Below, piece by piece: positions 35,815-46,124 of a stretch of 64,000 nt of DNA; the stretch's first letter is position 1; the number at the start of each line of letters is the position of its first letter. The stretch comes from Porphyrobacter sp. (GTDB lineage: Bacteria > Pseudomonadota > Alphaproteobacteria > Sphingomonadales > Sphingomonadaceae), in assembly GCA_016125555.1 (NCBI GenBank), contig WGLN01000006.1, positions 62,001-126,000 on the forward strand. The letters are read 5' to 3'. Both the position numbers and the translations under genes were made by a program. The notes under the pieces were generated by a model that was not told the DNA's origin, did not search any database, and saw nothing but the letters and a program-made list of their open reading frames with translations.

Positions 35815-36927
35815 TCACCCCCACCCGATCTCGGTGAAGAACACCGCGAAGAACGCGTCGAGCACGATCACCGCGAAGATCGCCGAGACCACCGCCATCG
35901 TCGTGCGCCGCCCGACCTCCTCCGAATTGCCGCGCACCTGAAGTCCGTTGTAACAGCCCGCCAGCGCGACGATCAGGCCGAACACCGGCGCCTTGATGAG
36001 GCCCACCCACAGGTCGTGCGTCGGCACCACGTCCTGGATGCGGTCGAGGAAGGTGAAGAAGGGGATGCCGAGCGAGAACTGGCCGACCACCGCCCCGCCC
36101 ATGATCGCCACCACCGAGGCATAGAAGCCGAGCAGGATCATCATGAAGGTCGCCGCGAGCAGGCGCGGGATGACCAGCACCTCGATCGGCGAAATGCCGA
36201 TGGTGCGCATCGCGTCGATCTCCTCGGTCAGCCGCATCGTGCCGAGCTGCGCGGCGAAAGCGCTGCCCGAGCGGCCTGCGACCATGATCGCGGTCATCAG
36301 CACGCCCAGTTCGCGCAAGGTGATGCGCCCGACGAGATTGACCGTGAGCGCCTCGGCGCCGAACTGTTCGAGCTGCACCGAGCCCTGCTGGGCGATGACG
36401 ATGCCGATCAGGAAGCTCATGAGGCCGATGATCGGCAGCGCCGAAACGCCGACCAGTTCCATCTGGTGCACCAGCGCCTTGAAGGGGAAGCGCGTCGGGT
36501 GGCGGACGAAGCTGGCCCCGCCGATCAGGATCTGGCCGAAAAAGCCGACCACGCCATAAAGTCCGGAGCGAGCGCCGTAAACGTGCTCGCCCAGCGCGAG
36601 GGGGACGCGCTCCCACACCGGTATGCGCTGCGGGCGCACGTCGCCGCTCGCGTCGATCCCGCGCACCGCGGCGAGCAGCCGCTCGGCCGCCTCGTTCGCG
36701 CCGGTGATCTCGGCATCGTGCTCGCGCGCGAGGCCGCACACCACCCAGGCGCCGATCGTGTCGATTTCCTCCACCGCGCCAAGGTCGATGATCGCCAGCG
36801 GGCCGGGGATCGCGCGCAGATCGCGTTCGACCCCGGCGATCCCGGCGAGGGTGAGCGGGCCTGCCAGCACCAGCCGGGCACCGCCCGCGCCGGCCTCCTC
36901 GAGCGAATATTGCGCGGCCTCGTTCAT
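35815..36927 (-). CDS. mlaE: MlaE-type permease with N-terminal STAS domain
   Basis: The 370-residue protein joins an N-terminal STAS domain (about residues 9-90, with [20 protein letters not shown] as the phosphorylatable-loop-like segment) to the MlaE/DUF140 permease domain (residues 130-370, with [22 protein letters not shown] and [26 protein letters not shown], the EQ-loop-like coupling region). In E. coli the STAS protein MlaB is separate; here it is fused. It forms the inner-membrane part of the Mla transporter. It begins the Mla operon; the divergent valine tRNA-synthetase gene starts about 120 bp away. Confidence 0.94.
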   Translation of the reverse strand: MNEAAQYSLEEAGAGGARLVLAGPLTLAGIAGVERDLRAIPGPLAIIDLGAVEEIDTIGAWVVCGLAREHDAEITGANEAAERLLAAVRGIDASGDVRPQRIPVWERVPLALGEHVYGARSGLYGVVGFFGQILIGGASFVRHPTRFPFKALVHQMELVGVSALPIIGLMSFLIGIVIAQQGSVQLEQFGAEALTVNLVGRITLRELGVLMTAIMVAGRSGSAFAAQLGTMRLTEEIDAMRTIGISPIEVLVIPRLLAATFMMILLGFYASVVAIMGGAVVGQFSLGIPFFTFLDRIQDVVPTHDLWVGLIKAPVFGLIVALAGCYNGLQVRGNSEEVGRRTTMAVVSAIFAVIVLDAFFAVFFTEIGWG

Positions 36928-37048
36928 CGGAGTGAGGCTATGGGGCGATTTTCATGGCCCCGCAAGGGCATCGGGGCGATCCCGATGCGCCGGCGGCTTC
37001 TGTCCATCATTGCATCGCAACATAGGTGCTGGCATGGCGCAGGCCATC

Positions 37049-39799
37049 ATGAGCGAAACTTTGCCCACCACTTTCGACCCCGCCGAAATCGAGGCGCGCT
37101 GGTATGCCCATTGGGAGGCGAAGGGCTGTTTCCGGCCCGAGCGGCCCGACGCGGAAGCCTTCACCATCGTCAACCCGCCGCCCAACGTGACGGGGAGCCT
37201 GCATATCGGCCACGCGCTCGACAACACGCTCCAGGACGTGGTGATCCGCTACGAGCGCCTGCGGGGCAAGGACGCGCTGTGGGTGGTCGGCACCGATCAT
37301 GCGGGCATCGCGACGCAGATGGTGGTCGAACGCCAGCTGGAGGCGCGACAGGACAAGCGCACCAACTACACGCGCGAAGCCTTCGTCGAGAAGGTGTGGG
37401 AGTGGAAGGCCGAAAGCGGCGGCACCATCACCAACCAGCTGCGCCGGCTGGGCTGTTCGATGGACTGGTCCAGAGAGCAGTTTACCATGGACCCGCACTT
37501 CACCCGTGCGGTGATCAAGACCTTCGTCGATCTCTACAACGACGGGCTGATCTACCGCGACAAGCGATTGGTGAACTGGGACCCCAAACTAAAGACCGCG
37601 ATCAGCGATCTCGAGGTCGAGACGCAGACCATCGCGGGGAGCTTCTGGCACTTCAAATATCCGCTGGCCGACGGCGCTACGCTGGACGACGGGCGCGACT
37701 ATCTCGAAGTCGCCACCACCCGGCCCGAGACGATGCTCGCCGACATGGCGGTCGCGGTGAACCCGGCGGACGCGCGCTATGCCAGTGTCGTCGGCAAGTT
37801 CGTGATCCAACCCCTCACCGGTCGCCGCATCCCGGTGATCGCCGACGAGCACGCCGATCCCGAGCTCGGCTCGGGCTGCGTCAAGATAACCCCGGGCCAC
37901 GACTTCAACGACTTCGAGGTCGGCAAGCGGGCGGGAATCGAACCCGCGCAGATGCTCAACATGCTCGATGCCGAGGCGAACGTCTGCCAGACCGCCGACG
38001 GGCTGGTGCCGGAGGAGTTCCTCGGCCTCCACCGCTTCCGCAAGGACGGCGAGGACGGTGCGCGCGAGCTGGTGGTCGCGCGGATGAAGGAGCTTGGCCT
38101 CCTTATCCCGCACGTGACCAAGGACAAGGACGGCAACGACGTCGAACACGACGCCGAACCGCGCCAGATCGCAACCCCCTTCGGCGACCGCGGCGGCGTG
38201 GTGATCGAGCCGTGGCTGACCGACCAGTGGTATGTGAACGCGGCCGAACTCGCCAAGAAGCCGATCGGAGCGGTGCGCTCGGGCGACATCCAGATCGTCC
38301 CCAAGACCTGGGAGAAGACCTTCTTCAACTGGATGGAGAACATTCAGCCGTGGTGCGTCAGTCGCCAGCTGTGGTGGGGGCACCGCATTCCGGCGTGGTT
38401 CGCCGATGACGGACGCTGCTTCGTCGCCGAGGACGCGGCTGCCGCGCAGGCGCTTGCAGGCGACGGCGTGAAACTGACGCAGGACGAGGACGTGCTCGAC
38501 ACGTGGTTCTCTAGCGCGCTGTGGCCCTTCGCCACGCTCGGCTGGCCGGACGAAGGCGCGCCGCTGCTCGAAAAACACTTCCCCAACTCGCTCCTCATCT
38601 CGGGCTTCGACATCCTGTTCTTCTGGGATGCGCGGATGATGATGATGGGCTTTTACAACATGGGCCAGAAGCCCTGGGACACGCTCTATCTCCACGGTCT
38701 CGTGCGCGCGGCGGACGGGGCGAAGATGTCGAAGTCCAAGGGCAATGTCGTCGATCCGCTCGGTCTCATCGACCAGTATGGCGCCGACGCGCTCAGGTTC
38801 TTCATGGCGGCGATGGAGAGCCAGGGCCGCGACATCAAGATGGACGAGAAGCGGGTCGAGGGATACCGCAACTTCGCCACCAAGCTGTGGAACGCGGCGC
38901 GCTTCTGCCAGTCGAACGGCATCGGCGCCTCGGACACGATCAAGGCGCCCCCTGCGCGGCTCGCCGCCAACCAGTGGATCATCGGCGAGGTGCAGGCCTG
39001 CGTGGCCGAGATCGAGCGCGCGATGGACGACCTGCGCTTCGACGCGGCGGCGAACGCCATCTACCAGTTCACGTGGTCGAAGTTCTGCGACTGGTATCTG
39101 GAACTAATCAAGCCGATCCTTAACGTGTCGGCGTTCGAGATGCCCCCTGAGCAAAATGCCCCGTATGCTGAGACAAAGGCAGTCGCCGGCTGGGCGCTCG
39201 ACCAGATCCTCGTCATGCTCCACCCCTTCATGCCCTTCATCACCGAAGAGCTGTGGCACAAGCTGGGGGCGCGTCCCTACGAGCTGATCGTGGCGCAGTG
39301 GCCCAAGCCGGAAGCGGAAGTCAGCAAGGATGCGACCGACGCGATCGACTGGGTGATCGACCTCACCACCAGCACCCGCTCCGCGCGCGCCGAACTCGGG
39401 ATCGCGCCCGGCGCGAAGCTGGCGGCGTGGCTGGCGAACCCTTCGGATGTGGCGGCGCGCACCATCGAGCGCTCCAGCGCCGCGATCGAGCGGCTTGCGC
39501 GCCTCGCCCCCGTGACCATCGGCGAGCCCCCCGCAGGCCCCGCGATGCAGGTGACCGCGGGCGAGGACGTGTTCGTCGTGCCCCTCGAAGGGATCGTCGA
39601 CATCGCGGCGGAGAAGGCGCGGCTCGAGAAGGCGCTGGCGGCCAGCACCAAGGAGGCCAAGTCGCTCGAAGGGCGGCTCTCCAACCCCGCCTTCGCCGAG
39701 AAGGCCAAGCCCGAAGCGGTCGAGAAGGCCCGCACCGATCTCGCCCACCACCAGGGCGAGGTCGCGCGGCTGACCGCGGCGCTGGCCCGGCTCGGTTAA
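37049..39799 (+). CDS. valS: Valine--tRNA ligase
   Basis: The roughly 916-residue protein is a class I valyl-tRNA synthetase: HIGH motif as [20 protein letters not shown] as [12 protein letters not shown], the editing domain with [17 protein letters not shown], an anticodon-binding domain and a C-terminal coiled-coil ([23 protein letters not shown]). It attaches valine to tRNA-Val and edits threonine. Two starts, ATG 37034 and ATG 37049, are both possible; I prefer 37049 since the conserved N-terminal domain ([18 protein letters not shown]) starts there. The short neighbours on both sides are independent genes; length is normal for the family. Confidence 0.97.
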   Translation: MSETLPTTFDPAEIEARWYAHWEAKGCFRPERPDAEAFTIVNPPPNVTGSLHIGHALDNTLQDVVIRYERLRGKDALWVVGTDHAGIATQMVVERQLEARQDKRTNYTREAFVEKVWEWKAESGGTITNQLRRLGCSMDWSREQFTMDPHFTRAVIKTFVDLYNDGLIYRDKRLVNWDPKLKTAISDLEVETQTIAGSFWHFKYPLADGATLDDGRDYLEVATTRPETMLADMAVAVNPADARYASVVGKFVIQPLTGRRIPVIADEHADPELGSGCVKITPGHDFNDFEVGKRAGIEPAQMLNMLDAEANVCQTADGLVPEEFLGLHRFRKDGEDGARELVVARMKELGLLIPHVTKDKDGNDVEHDAEPRQIATPFGDRGGVVIEPWLTDQWYVNAAELAKKPIGAVRSGDIQIVPKTWEKTFFNWMENIQPWCVSRQLWWGHRIPAWFADDGRCFVAEDAAAAQALAGDGVKLTQDEDVLDTWFSSALWPFATLGWPDEGAPLLEKHFPNSLLISGFDILFFWDARMMMMGFYNMGQKPWDTLYLHGLVRAADGAKMSKSKGNVVDPLGLIDQYGADALRFFMAAMESQGRDIKMDEKRVEGYRNFATKLWNAARFCQSNGIGASDTIKAPPARLAANQWIIGEVQACVAEIERAMDDLRFDAAANAIYQFTWSKFCDWYLELIKPILNVSAFEMPPEQNAPYAETKAVAGWALDQILVMLHPFMPFITEELWHKLGARPYELIVAQWPKPEAEVSKDATDAIDWVIDLTTSTRSARAELGIAPGAKLAAWLANPSDVAARTIERSSAAIERLARLAPVTIGEPPAGPAMQVTAGEDVFVVPLEGIVDIAAEKARLEKALAASTKEAKSLEGRLSNPAFAEKAKPEAVEKARTDLAHHQGEVARLTAALARLG

Positions 39800-39819
39800 C
39801 GGGACCGGTTCGGGGGGCG

Positions 39820-40443
39820 ATGGCGACGCGACTGCTGCTGATCGACGACCACGAGCTTGCCCATGCGGGCCTCAGGATGCTGTGCGCGGCGCGTCCGGAC
39901 CTCGCGCTCGCCGCATGCTTCCCGCTCGCCAGGCCGGCGCTGGAGTGGCTCGCCCGCAATCCCGTCGACCTCGTCCTGCTGGATCTCGACCTGCCCGACC
40001 TCGCCGGACCCGCGGTTCTGGTGGAAATCCTCGCGCTCGGCCCGCATCGGGTCGTGATCATGACCGGCGCGGGATCGGGCGACGTGATGCGCACTTGCCT
40101 TGATCTGGGCGCGCTTGGAGTGGTTTCGAAGTCCGATCCGGCCGAATGCGCGCTCTCCGCGGTCGACGCCGTGCGCGCGGGCGGCCGCTATGTCTCGCCC
40201 AACGCGCAGCGGCTGATCGATGCGCTGGCGGCGCCCGCCATCCAGCTGACGCCGCGCCAACTCGGCATCCTCCACCTGCTCGCCGCCGGGGTGAGCAACA
40301 AGGAGATCGCCTATCGCCTCGGCATCGCCGCGCCGACCGTCTCCTTTCACCTCGCCGAACTGCGCCGCCGGCTCGGTGCCGAGACCAATCGTCAGCTTGT
40401 CGACCGGGCGAGAGCGGCGCGGCTGCTCAACGCCGAGACATAG
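39820..40443 (+). CDS. Response regulator with LuxR/NarL-type DNA-binding domain
   Basis: The 207-residue protein has a receiver domain (residues 1-120) with the acidic pair Asp9-Asp10, the phospho-acceptor Asp55 in LLDLDLPD and Lys104, and a LuxR C-terminal helix-turn-helix (about 140-200, LTPRQLGILHLLAAGVSNKEIAYRLGIAAPTVSFHLAELRRRL). It starts at ATG 39820. Targets are unknown. Its 3' end overlaps by 52 bp that of the convergent histidine kinase gene (40392-42644), which is likely its partner although they do not share a transcript. Confidence 0.9.
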   Translation: MATRLLLIDDHELAHAGLRMLCAARPDLALAACFPLARPALEWLARNPVDLVLLDLDLPDLAGPAVLVEILALGPHRVVIMTGAGSGDVMRTCLDLGALGVVSKSDPAECALSAVDAVRAGGRYVSPNAQRLIDALAAPAIQLTPRQLGILHLLAAGVSNKEIAYRLGIAAPTVSFHLAELRRRLGAETNRQLVDRARAARLLNAET

Positions 40444-42644
40444 GGGTGACGCATCATCGCCGGGACCAGCGGGCGCACCAGCAGCAGCCGCCCGAGCGCC
40501 GCCGCCTTGACCCGGTTCTCGGCCGAGGCGCGTCCGGCGACGAACACCGGTAGGCGGTCGGGATCGAGATCGGCGAGGCGCCGCGCGAGTTCCCCCTCGT
40601 TCGCGCCCTCGGCGTCGATGAAGCAGGCTTCGGGGAAGGCTTCCTCCAATGCGTCGATCGCCACCGGTTGCGCCGGCTCGGCCGCGAGCGGCAGGGTTAC
40701 GGTGACGCAGGTGCCGCCAGGGCCGGTTTCCACCGCATAACCGCCCCGCAAGGCCGCGAGGCTCTCGCGGATTGCGCGCCAGCCGCTGCCGAAGCCCTCG
40801 GGCATCGGCCCGCCTGCGCCCTCCTCGCTGTCGGTGGTGAGAAAGTCGGCGACGTCGCGCGGCATGCCCGGTCCGCTGTCGGTGACGCTGAGTGCGATGC
40901 AGTCCTCGCGAACATCGCAGGCAATCGCGATCTCGCCGTCGCGGGTGGCGCGAAGGGCGTTGTTGATGAGGTTCGAGAGCACCCGCACCAGCAGCGCCTC
41001 GTCGGTCACGATGCGCGTCCCGGGTGGACAGGCGCGGCGAAGCACGACATTGCCGCTCATCGCCGCGGCGGCGTAGATGGTGACGAGGTCCTCGAGCAGC
41101 CGCTCGACATCGACCAGCCCGAGCGCGAGGAAAGGGCCGTCGCTGCGGCGCCCCGGGACACTCGATCCGACGATCTCCTCGAGGTGCCGGGCCGAGGCCT
41201 CGATCAGGCCCATGAGGTCGTGCGGTGGCAGGTCGCTGCCGGTCTGGCGCGCGAGGAACACCGCGCTGCTGAGCGCGTGGAGAACGTGGCGCGTGTCGTG
41301 CGCGGACATCTCGATCAGCCGGTCGCGCACCTTGAGCGCGGCCAGTGCCTTCTCGCGCTCCTCGGCGATCGCCTTGGCGTCCTCGCTGATCGCGATCCGC
41401 GCGAGCAGCTCGCGCCGCGCCTCCTGTTCGGCGGCGAGCCTATCGTGCTGCAGCCTGCGCAGGTGCAACCCCACCGCGAGCGTCGCCATCGCGCATTCGA
41501 ACAGGCCTATCGGGCCGATCCAGTGCCAGTTGACCGCAAGGAAGGGCACCAACCCGGAAATCGCGATGGCGGTGGTGACGATGTAGAGCGCCAGCGCCGA
41601 CCAGCCGATCAGCAGCGGAAGATATTGCAATCCGCTGCGCCGGGTGGCGATCCAGCCGATCACCGGCAGCACGGCCGAGGCAAGCAGGGTGAACAGCCAG
41701 CCGGCGGCGTGGAGCGGCATTTCGGGGATCGCCGGCACCGCCAGCCTGGTCGCCGCCGTCAGCACCACCAGGAGGCCCAGCCCCGTCGTCGCGCGCAGAA
41801 AGAGATCGTAGCGCGGCATGCGCCGGCGCGTTGCCAGGAACTCGCGCCCGAATTGCAGCATCAGCAAGCCGAAGGCGCCGCGGGTCAGGTCTCCGAACAC
41901 CGCCTGCAGCTCGGGGTGGCGATAGAGCCAGAAGATCGACAGATACCCCTCGGCATGAAGCGTGTTGAAGGCGAAGGCGGCCTCGGCAAGGCCCAGCCAA
42001 ACGAACACCCGCTGCCCGGTCGCGCCGAGCAGAACGACATTGAACAGGGCAAGGATCAGGCTGCCCGTGACCACCGCCGCGACCAGCGCGATGTTGCTGC
42101 GCCGCGCGGTGAAGAAATCGCCAAATGTCTTGATTTCGAGCGGCATCCACGAGGACACCTCGTCGCGGAAGCGGATCGCGTAAAGCGCCTCCTCGCCCGG
42201 TCCGAGGCTGACTTCGGTGGCATAGGCCTGGTAGCGGTCGAGCATCCGCCCCAGCCTTGCGCGATCGGCATTGTCGACCATCAGGTGCCACCCTGACGCA
42301 TCACCACGATAGAGCGCGAAATCGGTGATGGTGCTGCGCCCGGTGGTCAGCATCCAGTTGGCACGCTCGGACCCTGCGTTGCGCAGCCGCAGGAACACGT
42401 AGACCGGCTCGCCGACCGTGCCGAACTGTGTGGAGGTGTGATCGACCGGCCCGGCGGCGGCGAGATCGCTCGCCAGCGGGACTCCTTCGTGATCGGCGCG
42501 GGCGTAGCGGATGTCCTGCTTGATCGCACCTGCCGAAGCTCCGGGCAGGAGGTCGATCACCGGCAATCGGGTGGCCGCGCCGGCAGGGGCGCCGAGAGCC
42601 ACGAACGCCAGGGCCAGCAGCGCAAGCCACGCAAATCTTCCCAT
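40392..42644 (-). CDS. 7TMR-DISM sensor histidine kinase
   Basis: The 750-residue protein has a signal peptide, a periplasmic 7TMR-DISM extracellular domain (about 35-165), seven transmembrane helices (about 180-385), a coiled coil, a histidine phosphotransfer region with His449 in SAHDTRH, and an HATPase domain with NLINNALRA, VTDSGPGMP and GSGWRAI. A terminal part of about 95 residues (after residue 650) has the length and strand-helix rhythm of a receiver domain but no acceptor Asp in the expected place. It should phosphorylate a response regulator, probably the tail-to-tail one at 39820. Signal unknown. Confidence 0.88.
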   Translation of the reverse strand: MGRFAWLALLALAFVALGAPAGAATRLPVIDLLPGASAGAIKQDIRYARADHEGVPLASDLAAAGPVDHTSTQFGTVGEPVYVFLRLRNAGSERANWMLTTGRSTITDFALYRGDASGWHLMVDNADRARLGRMLDRYQAYATEVSLGPGEEALYAIRFRDEVSSWMPLEIKTFGDFFTARRSNIALVAAVVTGSLILALFNVVLLGATGQRVFVWLGLAEAAFAFNTLHAEGYLSIFWLYRHPELQAVFGDLTRGAFGLLMLQFGREFLATRRRMPRYDLFLRATTGLGLLVVLTAATRLAVPAIPEMPLHAAGWLFTLLASAVLPVIGWIATRRSGLQYLPLLIGWSALALYIVTTAIAISGLVPFLAVNWHWIGPIGLFECAMATLAVGLHLRRLQHDRLAAEQEARRELLARIAISEDAKAIAEEREKALAALKVRDRLIEMSAHDTRHVLHALSSAVFLARQTGSDLPPHDLMGLIEASARHLEEIVGSSVPGRRSDGPFLALGLVDVERLLEDLVTIYAAAAMSGNVVLRRACPPGTRIVTDEALLVRVLSNLINNALRATRDGEIAIACDVREDCIALSVTDSGPGMPRDVADFLTTDSEEGAGGPMPEGFGSGWRAIRESLAALRGGYAVETGPGGTCVTVTLPLAAEPAQPVAIDALEEAFPEACFIDAEGANEGELARRLADLDPDRLPVFVAGRASAENRVKAAALGRLLLVRPLVPAMMRHPYVSALSSRAALARSTS

Positions 42645-42824
42645 ATTCCCCCCGGAATGGTCCGCGCGACGTGCGGCGGAGGCGGGTGATTACAACCTCG
42701 TCCATCCATTCCGCAAGCTGCTTCGGCGGTTCGCACGCGGCCGCTTCCTCTGGTGTCCCGCAATGTGGCATAGCCGGGCGATGATCCATCCTTCCCGACT
42801 CCGCCACCGGTGCGGAGCCCGCAC

Positions 42825-43559
42825 ATGAATCTTACACTCGCCACCGACGACCGCGGCGGCCCGGAGATTTTCGCCTCGCTCCAAGGCGAGGGACCGAGCA
42901 TGGGCAGGCCGGTCGCCTTCGTGCGGCTGTCGCGCTGCAACCTCGCCTGCGTGTGGTGCGACACGGCCTACACCTGGCGGTTCACGGGCGACAATCGCCC
43001 CCACCACGACGCGATCGCCTTCGAGCGTAAGGCCAACCAGGTTACGCTATCGCCGGAGGACACCGCCGCGCGGATCGCGGCGCTCGGCCAGAAGCGGCTC
43101 GTCATCACCGGGGGCGAGCCGCTGCTGCAGGCGGGCGCGCTCGCCGAAATGCTCGCGCACCTGCCGGACATCGCCGTCGAGATCGAGACCAACGGCACCG
43201 TCGCCCCGCCGGCGCGGCTCGACGTGCGGGTCGACCAGTACAATGTCAGCCCCAAGCTGGCGCATAGCGGCAATCCCGCCGACCTCGCGCTGCTGCCCGA
43301 GCGGCTCGACGCCTGGGCGAGCGAACCGCGCGCCTTCCTCAAGTTCGTGGTGGCCTCGCCCGAGGACGTCGAGGAGGTGCTGGCGCTCCACGCCCACTAC
43401 CGCTTCCGGCCCGACCGCGTGTTCCTGATGCCCGAAGGCACCGACAGCGCCACCCTGCGCAGGCGCGAAGCGTGGCTGTCAGAGCTGTGCCTGAAGCACG
43501 GCTTCCGGATGAGCGACCGGCTGCATATCCACCTTTACGGGGACACGCGCGGAACGTGA
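42825..43559 (+). CDS. queE: 7-carboxy-7-deazaguanine synthase
   Basis: The 244-residue radical SAM enzyme has the queE-type short motif CNLACVWCDT (Cys38, Cys42, Cys45), here with the spacing C-x3-C-x2-C. The N-terminal ASLQGEGPSMGRP loop and the later TGGEPLLQ motif are also typical. QueE turns 6-carboxy-tetrahydropterin into 7-carboxy-7-deazaguanine, the precursor of queuosine. ATG 42825 has a GGAG ribosome site eight bases upstream; the longer GTG at 42810 is rejected. The neighbouring HerA gene is on the opposite strand and its stop nearly abuts (43561). No other queuosine gene is near. Confidence 0.92.
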   Translation: MNLTLATDDRGGPEIFASLQGEGPSMGRPVAFVRLSRCNLACVWCDTAYTWRFTGDNRPHHDAIAFERKANQVTLSPEDTAARIAALGQKRLVITGGEPLLQAGALAEMLAHLPDIAVEIETNGTVAPPARLDVRVDQYNVSPKLAHSGNPADLALLPERLDAWASEPRAFLKFVVASPEDVEEVLALHAHYRFRPDRVFLMPEGTDSATLRRREAWLSELCLKHGFRMSDRLHIHLYGDTRGT

Positions 43560-43560
43560 C

Positions 43561-45270
43561 CTAACCCTGGCTTCTCCAGCGCATCACCACGCGCTCGACC
43601 AGTTCCTCCTCGCCGCCGTCCTTGCTCCACAATTCGACGAAGCTCGGGTCTTCGGAAGCCGGGCGCTTGTGTTCCTCGAGGTTGTCGAAGGTCACGCGGA
43701 TCGGGATCGCCACGCCCTCGCCGCAGATGATGCATTCACGGTTGCGCAGCGCCGGGATCGAATCGAGGAAGCCGCGCGCGCCTTCGGGCATGGCCGCCTT
43801 GACGAAGGCCTGGTCGCGGTCGTTGTTGAGGCGCATCGAGATGATCGTGCCGCACTGCGACAGCACCCCTTCGGCAAGGTCCGAGGGACGCTGGGTGATG
43901 AGCCCCAGGGAGATTCCGTATTTGCGCCCTTCCTTGGCGATGCGGCCGAGGATCTTGGCGACCGAGGAACCGTCGGCGTGCTTTTCGCTCGGCACGTAGC
44001 GGTGCGCTTCCTCGCACACCAGCAGCACTGGCCGGGTCTTCTCGTCGCGGCCCCAGATCGCGAAGTCGAAGACGAGCCGACTCAGCACCGCCACCACCGT
44101 CGAGGTGATGTCCGAGGGCACGCCCGAGACGTCGATGATCGAGATCGGCTTGCCGTGGCCGGGCATGCGGAAGATCTTGCCGATGAAATTGGTCATCGTG
44201 TCGCCGACCAGCATCCCGGAGAACATGAACTGGTAGCGCGGATCGGCCTTCAGCTCGTCGAGCTTGCCCTTGATGCGCATGTAGGGCGCGGACGAGGTCG
44301 CCTTGTCGAGCTTGCCCATCTCGTCCTGCAGGATGTTGCTGAGGTCCGAGAGCAGGTAGGGGATCGGCGAATCCACGGTGATCTTGCCCATGGTCTGCGC
44401 CAGCCGGCTCTTGCCGCGCGCGGCGAGCAGGCACTTGGCGAGAATATCGGCATCGACCTGCCGCTCGTTCCCGCTGGAGGAGAGCAGCACCTCGCAGTGC
44501 TCCTCGTAGTTCATCAGCCAATAGGGCATCTGCAGGTTGGAAACGTCGAGGATCACCCCGGTGTTGCGGAAGGCGGCCGAATATTCGCCGTGCGGGTCGA
44601 TCATAACGATGTGACCCTTGGGCGCGGCCTCGCAGATCTTGTGCAGGATCAGCGCGGCGCTGGTCGACTTGCCGGTCCCGGTCGAGCCGAGCAGGGCGAA
44701 GTGCTTGCCGAGCATCGCGTCGATGTAGAGCCCGGCCCGGATGTCGCGGGTCGGGAAGACCTTGCCGATGGTGATGCTCGCGCGCCCGTCGCTGGCGTAG
44801 ATCTGTTCGAGGTCCTTGGTGGTCGCTGGATAGACCATCGCGCCGGGCACCGGATAGCGGGTGACGCCGCGCTTGAAGCCGTGGATGCGACCCGTCAGCT
44901 TCTCCTCGCCGCCCTCGCCGAGAAAGTCGATATGGGCGATGATTCCGCCCTCGCTGCGGCGGTCCTTGCGCTGGTCGCGCACGCTGGCGAGCAGCCAGGC
45001 ATCGCCGACGCGGATCTTGATCTGGCTGCCGACCTGCCCGGCGAGCGCCACAGAAGGATCGGCGTCCTCCATGCATTCATTGATGCGCTGCAGGTCGAAG
45101 GCGATCTGCGAGCCCGAGCCCGAGATTTCCAGCACGACGCCGATCGGCAGGCGCGCGTTGTCGGGCGCGGCCTTGCGGGGCGCGGGCGCCGCGACGGGCG
45201 CGTCCTCTTCCGCCCCGGAGGACGCGGAACCGGTGATACCTGCGAAATCATGGCGGCCGTGGTCGGTCAT
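43561..45270 (-). CDS. HerA-like DUF87 ATPase
   Basis: The 569-residue protein is a hexameric HerA/FtsK-type ATPase by its motifs. It has the N-terminal HAS-barrel region (about 45-150), Walker A GSTGTGKST (Lys201), Walker B RPVLLVCEEAHRYVP with the Glu pair, and the C-terminal arginine-finger region. HerA ATPases assist DNA end processing with NurA nuclease in archaea; in bacteria they often work alone or with SIR2 or NurA partners. No NurA gene is seen here, so its role cannot be given. ATG 45270 has an AAAGG site; the longer start at 45297 is less likely. It is a stand-alone minus-strand gene. Confidence 0.88.
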   Translation of the reverse strand: MTDHGRHDFAGITGSASSGAEEDAPVAAPAPRKAAPDNARLPIGVVLEISGSGSQIAFDLQRINECMEDADPSVALAGQVGSQIKIRVGDAWLLASVRDQRKDRRSEGGIIAHIDFLGEGGEEKLTGRIHGFKRGVTRYPVPGAMVYPATTKDLEQIYASDGRASITIGKVFPTRDIRAGLYIDAMLGKHFALLGSTGTGKSTSAALILHKICEAAPKGHIVMIDPHGEYSAAFRNTGVILDVSNLQMPYWLMNYEEHCEVLLSSSGNERQVDADILAKCLLAARGKSRLAQTMGKITVDSPIPYLLSDLSNILQDEMGKLDKATSSAPYMRIKGKLDELKADPRYQFMFSGMLVGDTMTNFIGKIFRMPGHGKPISIIDVSGVPSDITSTVVAVLSRLVFDFAIWGRDEKTRPVLLVCEEAHRYVPSEKHADGSSVAKILGRIAKEGRKYGISLGLITQRPSDLAEGVLSQCGTIISMRLNNDRDQAFVKAAMPEGARGFLDSIPALRNRECIICGEGVAIPIRVTFDNLEEHKRPASEDPSFVELWSKDGGEEELVERVVMRWRSQG

Positions 45271-45365
45271 CCGCGCCTTTCCCTGCGAAGTGCCCAAGTG
45301 GGACCAGCGATAGGCCAGGCGGGGTTAAGAACGGGTCAACGATGCCGAGACCGGCCCCGTGCCGG

Positions 45366-46124
45366 CTAGCCGCGCACGAAGGCGCGGCCGGCGATCCAGC
45401 CCATCACAAGCGACAGCGCGATGGCGCCGAGCCCGTAGAGAAAGGACCAGCGCTGGGCGGCGGCGACCACCCGGCCTTCCAGCCCGACCTTCTCGACCTC
45501 GATCCGGGCGGTCGCACTCGCCAGCACGCGCCCCCGGGCGATCGCGAAGGTCTCGGCGGTGTAGCGCCCGGTGGTGACGTTGGAGGGCAGGTCGATCCGC
45601 GCCTGGTAGAGCACCCCCTCGCTGATCCTCACCCCGCGCGGGTTCTCCTGGTAGAGCCCCTGCTTCTCGCGCAGCGCAACGAGCCCGTGGGCGAAGCGGG
45701 TCTGTTCCTCGGGGTCGATCTGGCCGGAAGGCGAGAGCTGGATGAAATCCGTGCCGAGTTCGTAGATGGCCGCCGTGCGCTCGTCGACGATCTCGCGCAC
45801 CGGCCGCGACGAGGCGACCGCGAAGAACGAGGGCGCGGAGCGGAAATCGCTCGCCCCGGAGTTCATCCAGATGCCCGCGATGCGCTCCTTCTCGCGAATC
45901 CGCACCGGCTCGGTCGGGCCCTTGAGCACCACCACGATGTCGTAGTCCTCGCTCGCGCCGCGCGGGGCGATCACCGCGCCGTAGAGCAGCAGGCTCGCCC
46001 CCGTGAAGCCCTGCCGCACCTCGATCCGCGACTGGCTGACCTCGGGCACCAGGGTCGGCTCGGCCTGGGCGGTGATCAGCGGGGCGGCGAGCAGCAGGAA
46101 CAGCGCGGCGAAGGGGCGTCTCAC
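45366..46124 (-). CDS. TIGR02186-type membrane protein, partner of the TSUP exporter
   Basis: The 252-residue protein has a signal peptide (about 1-21), a beta-rich periplasmic domain (EVSQSRIEVRQGFTGASLLLYGA, then IVVVLKGPTEPVRIREKERIAGIWMN) and a C-terminal transmembrane helix (FLYGLGAIALSLVMGWIAGRAF). This fits the TIGR02186 family, always encoded next to a TauE/SafE exporter. The ATG overlaps the exporter stop by 4 bp. It is probably the periplasmic side of that transporter, but its function is not known. Confidence 0.85.
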   Translation of the reverse strand: MRRPFAALFLLLAAPLITAQAEPTLVPEVSQSRIEVRQGFTGASLLLYGAVIAPRGASEDYDIVVVLKGPTEPVRIREKERIAGIWMNSGASDFRSAPSFFAVASSRPVREIVDERTAAIYELGTDFIQLSPSGQIDPEEQTRFAHGLVALREKQGLYQENPRGVRISEGVLYQARIDLPSNVTTGRYTAETFAIARGRVLASATARIEVEKVGLEGRVVAAAQRWSFLYGLGAIALSLVMGWIAGRAFVRG

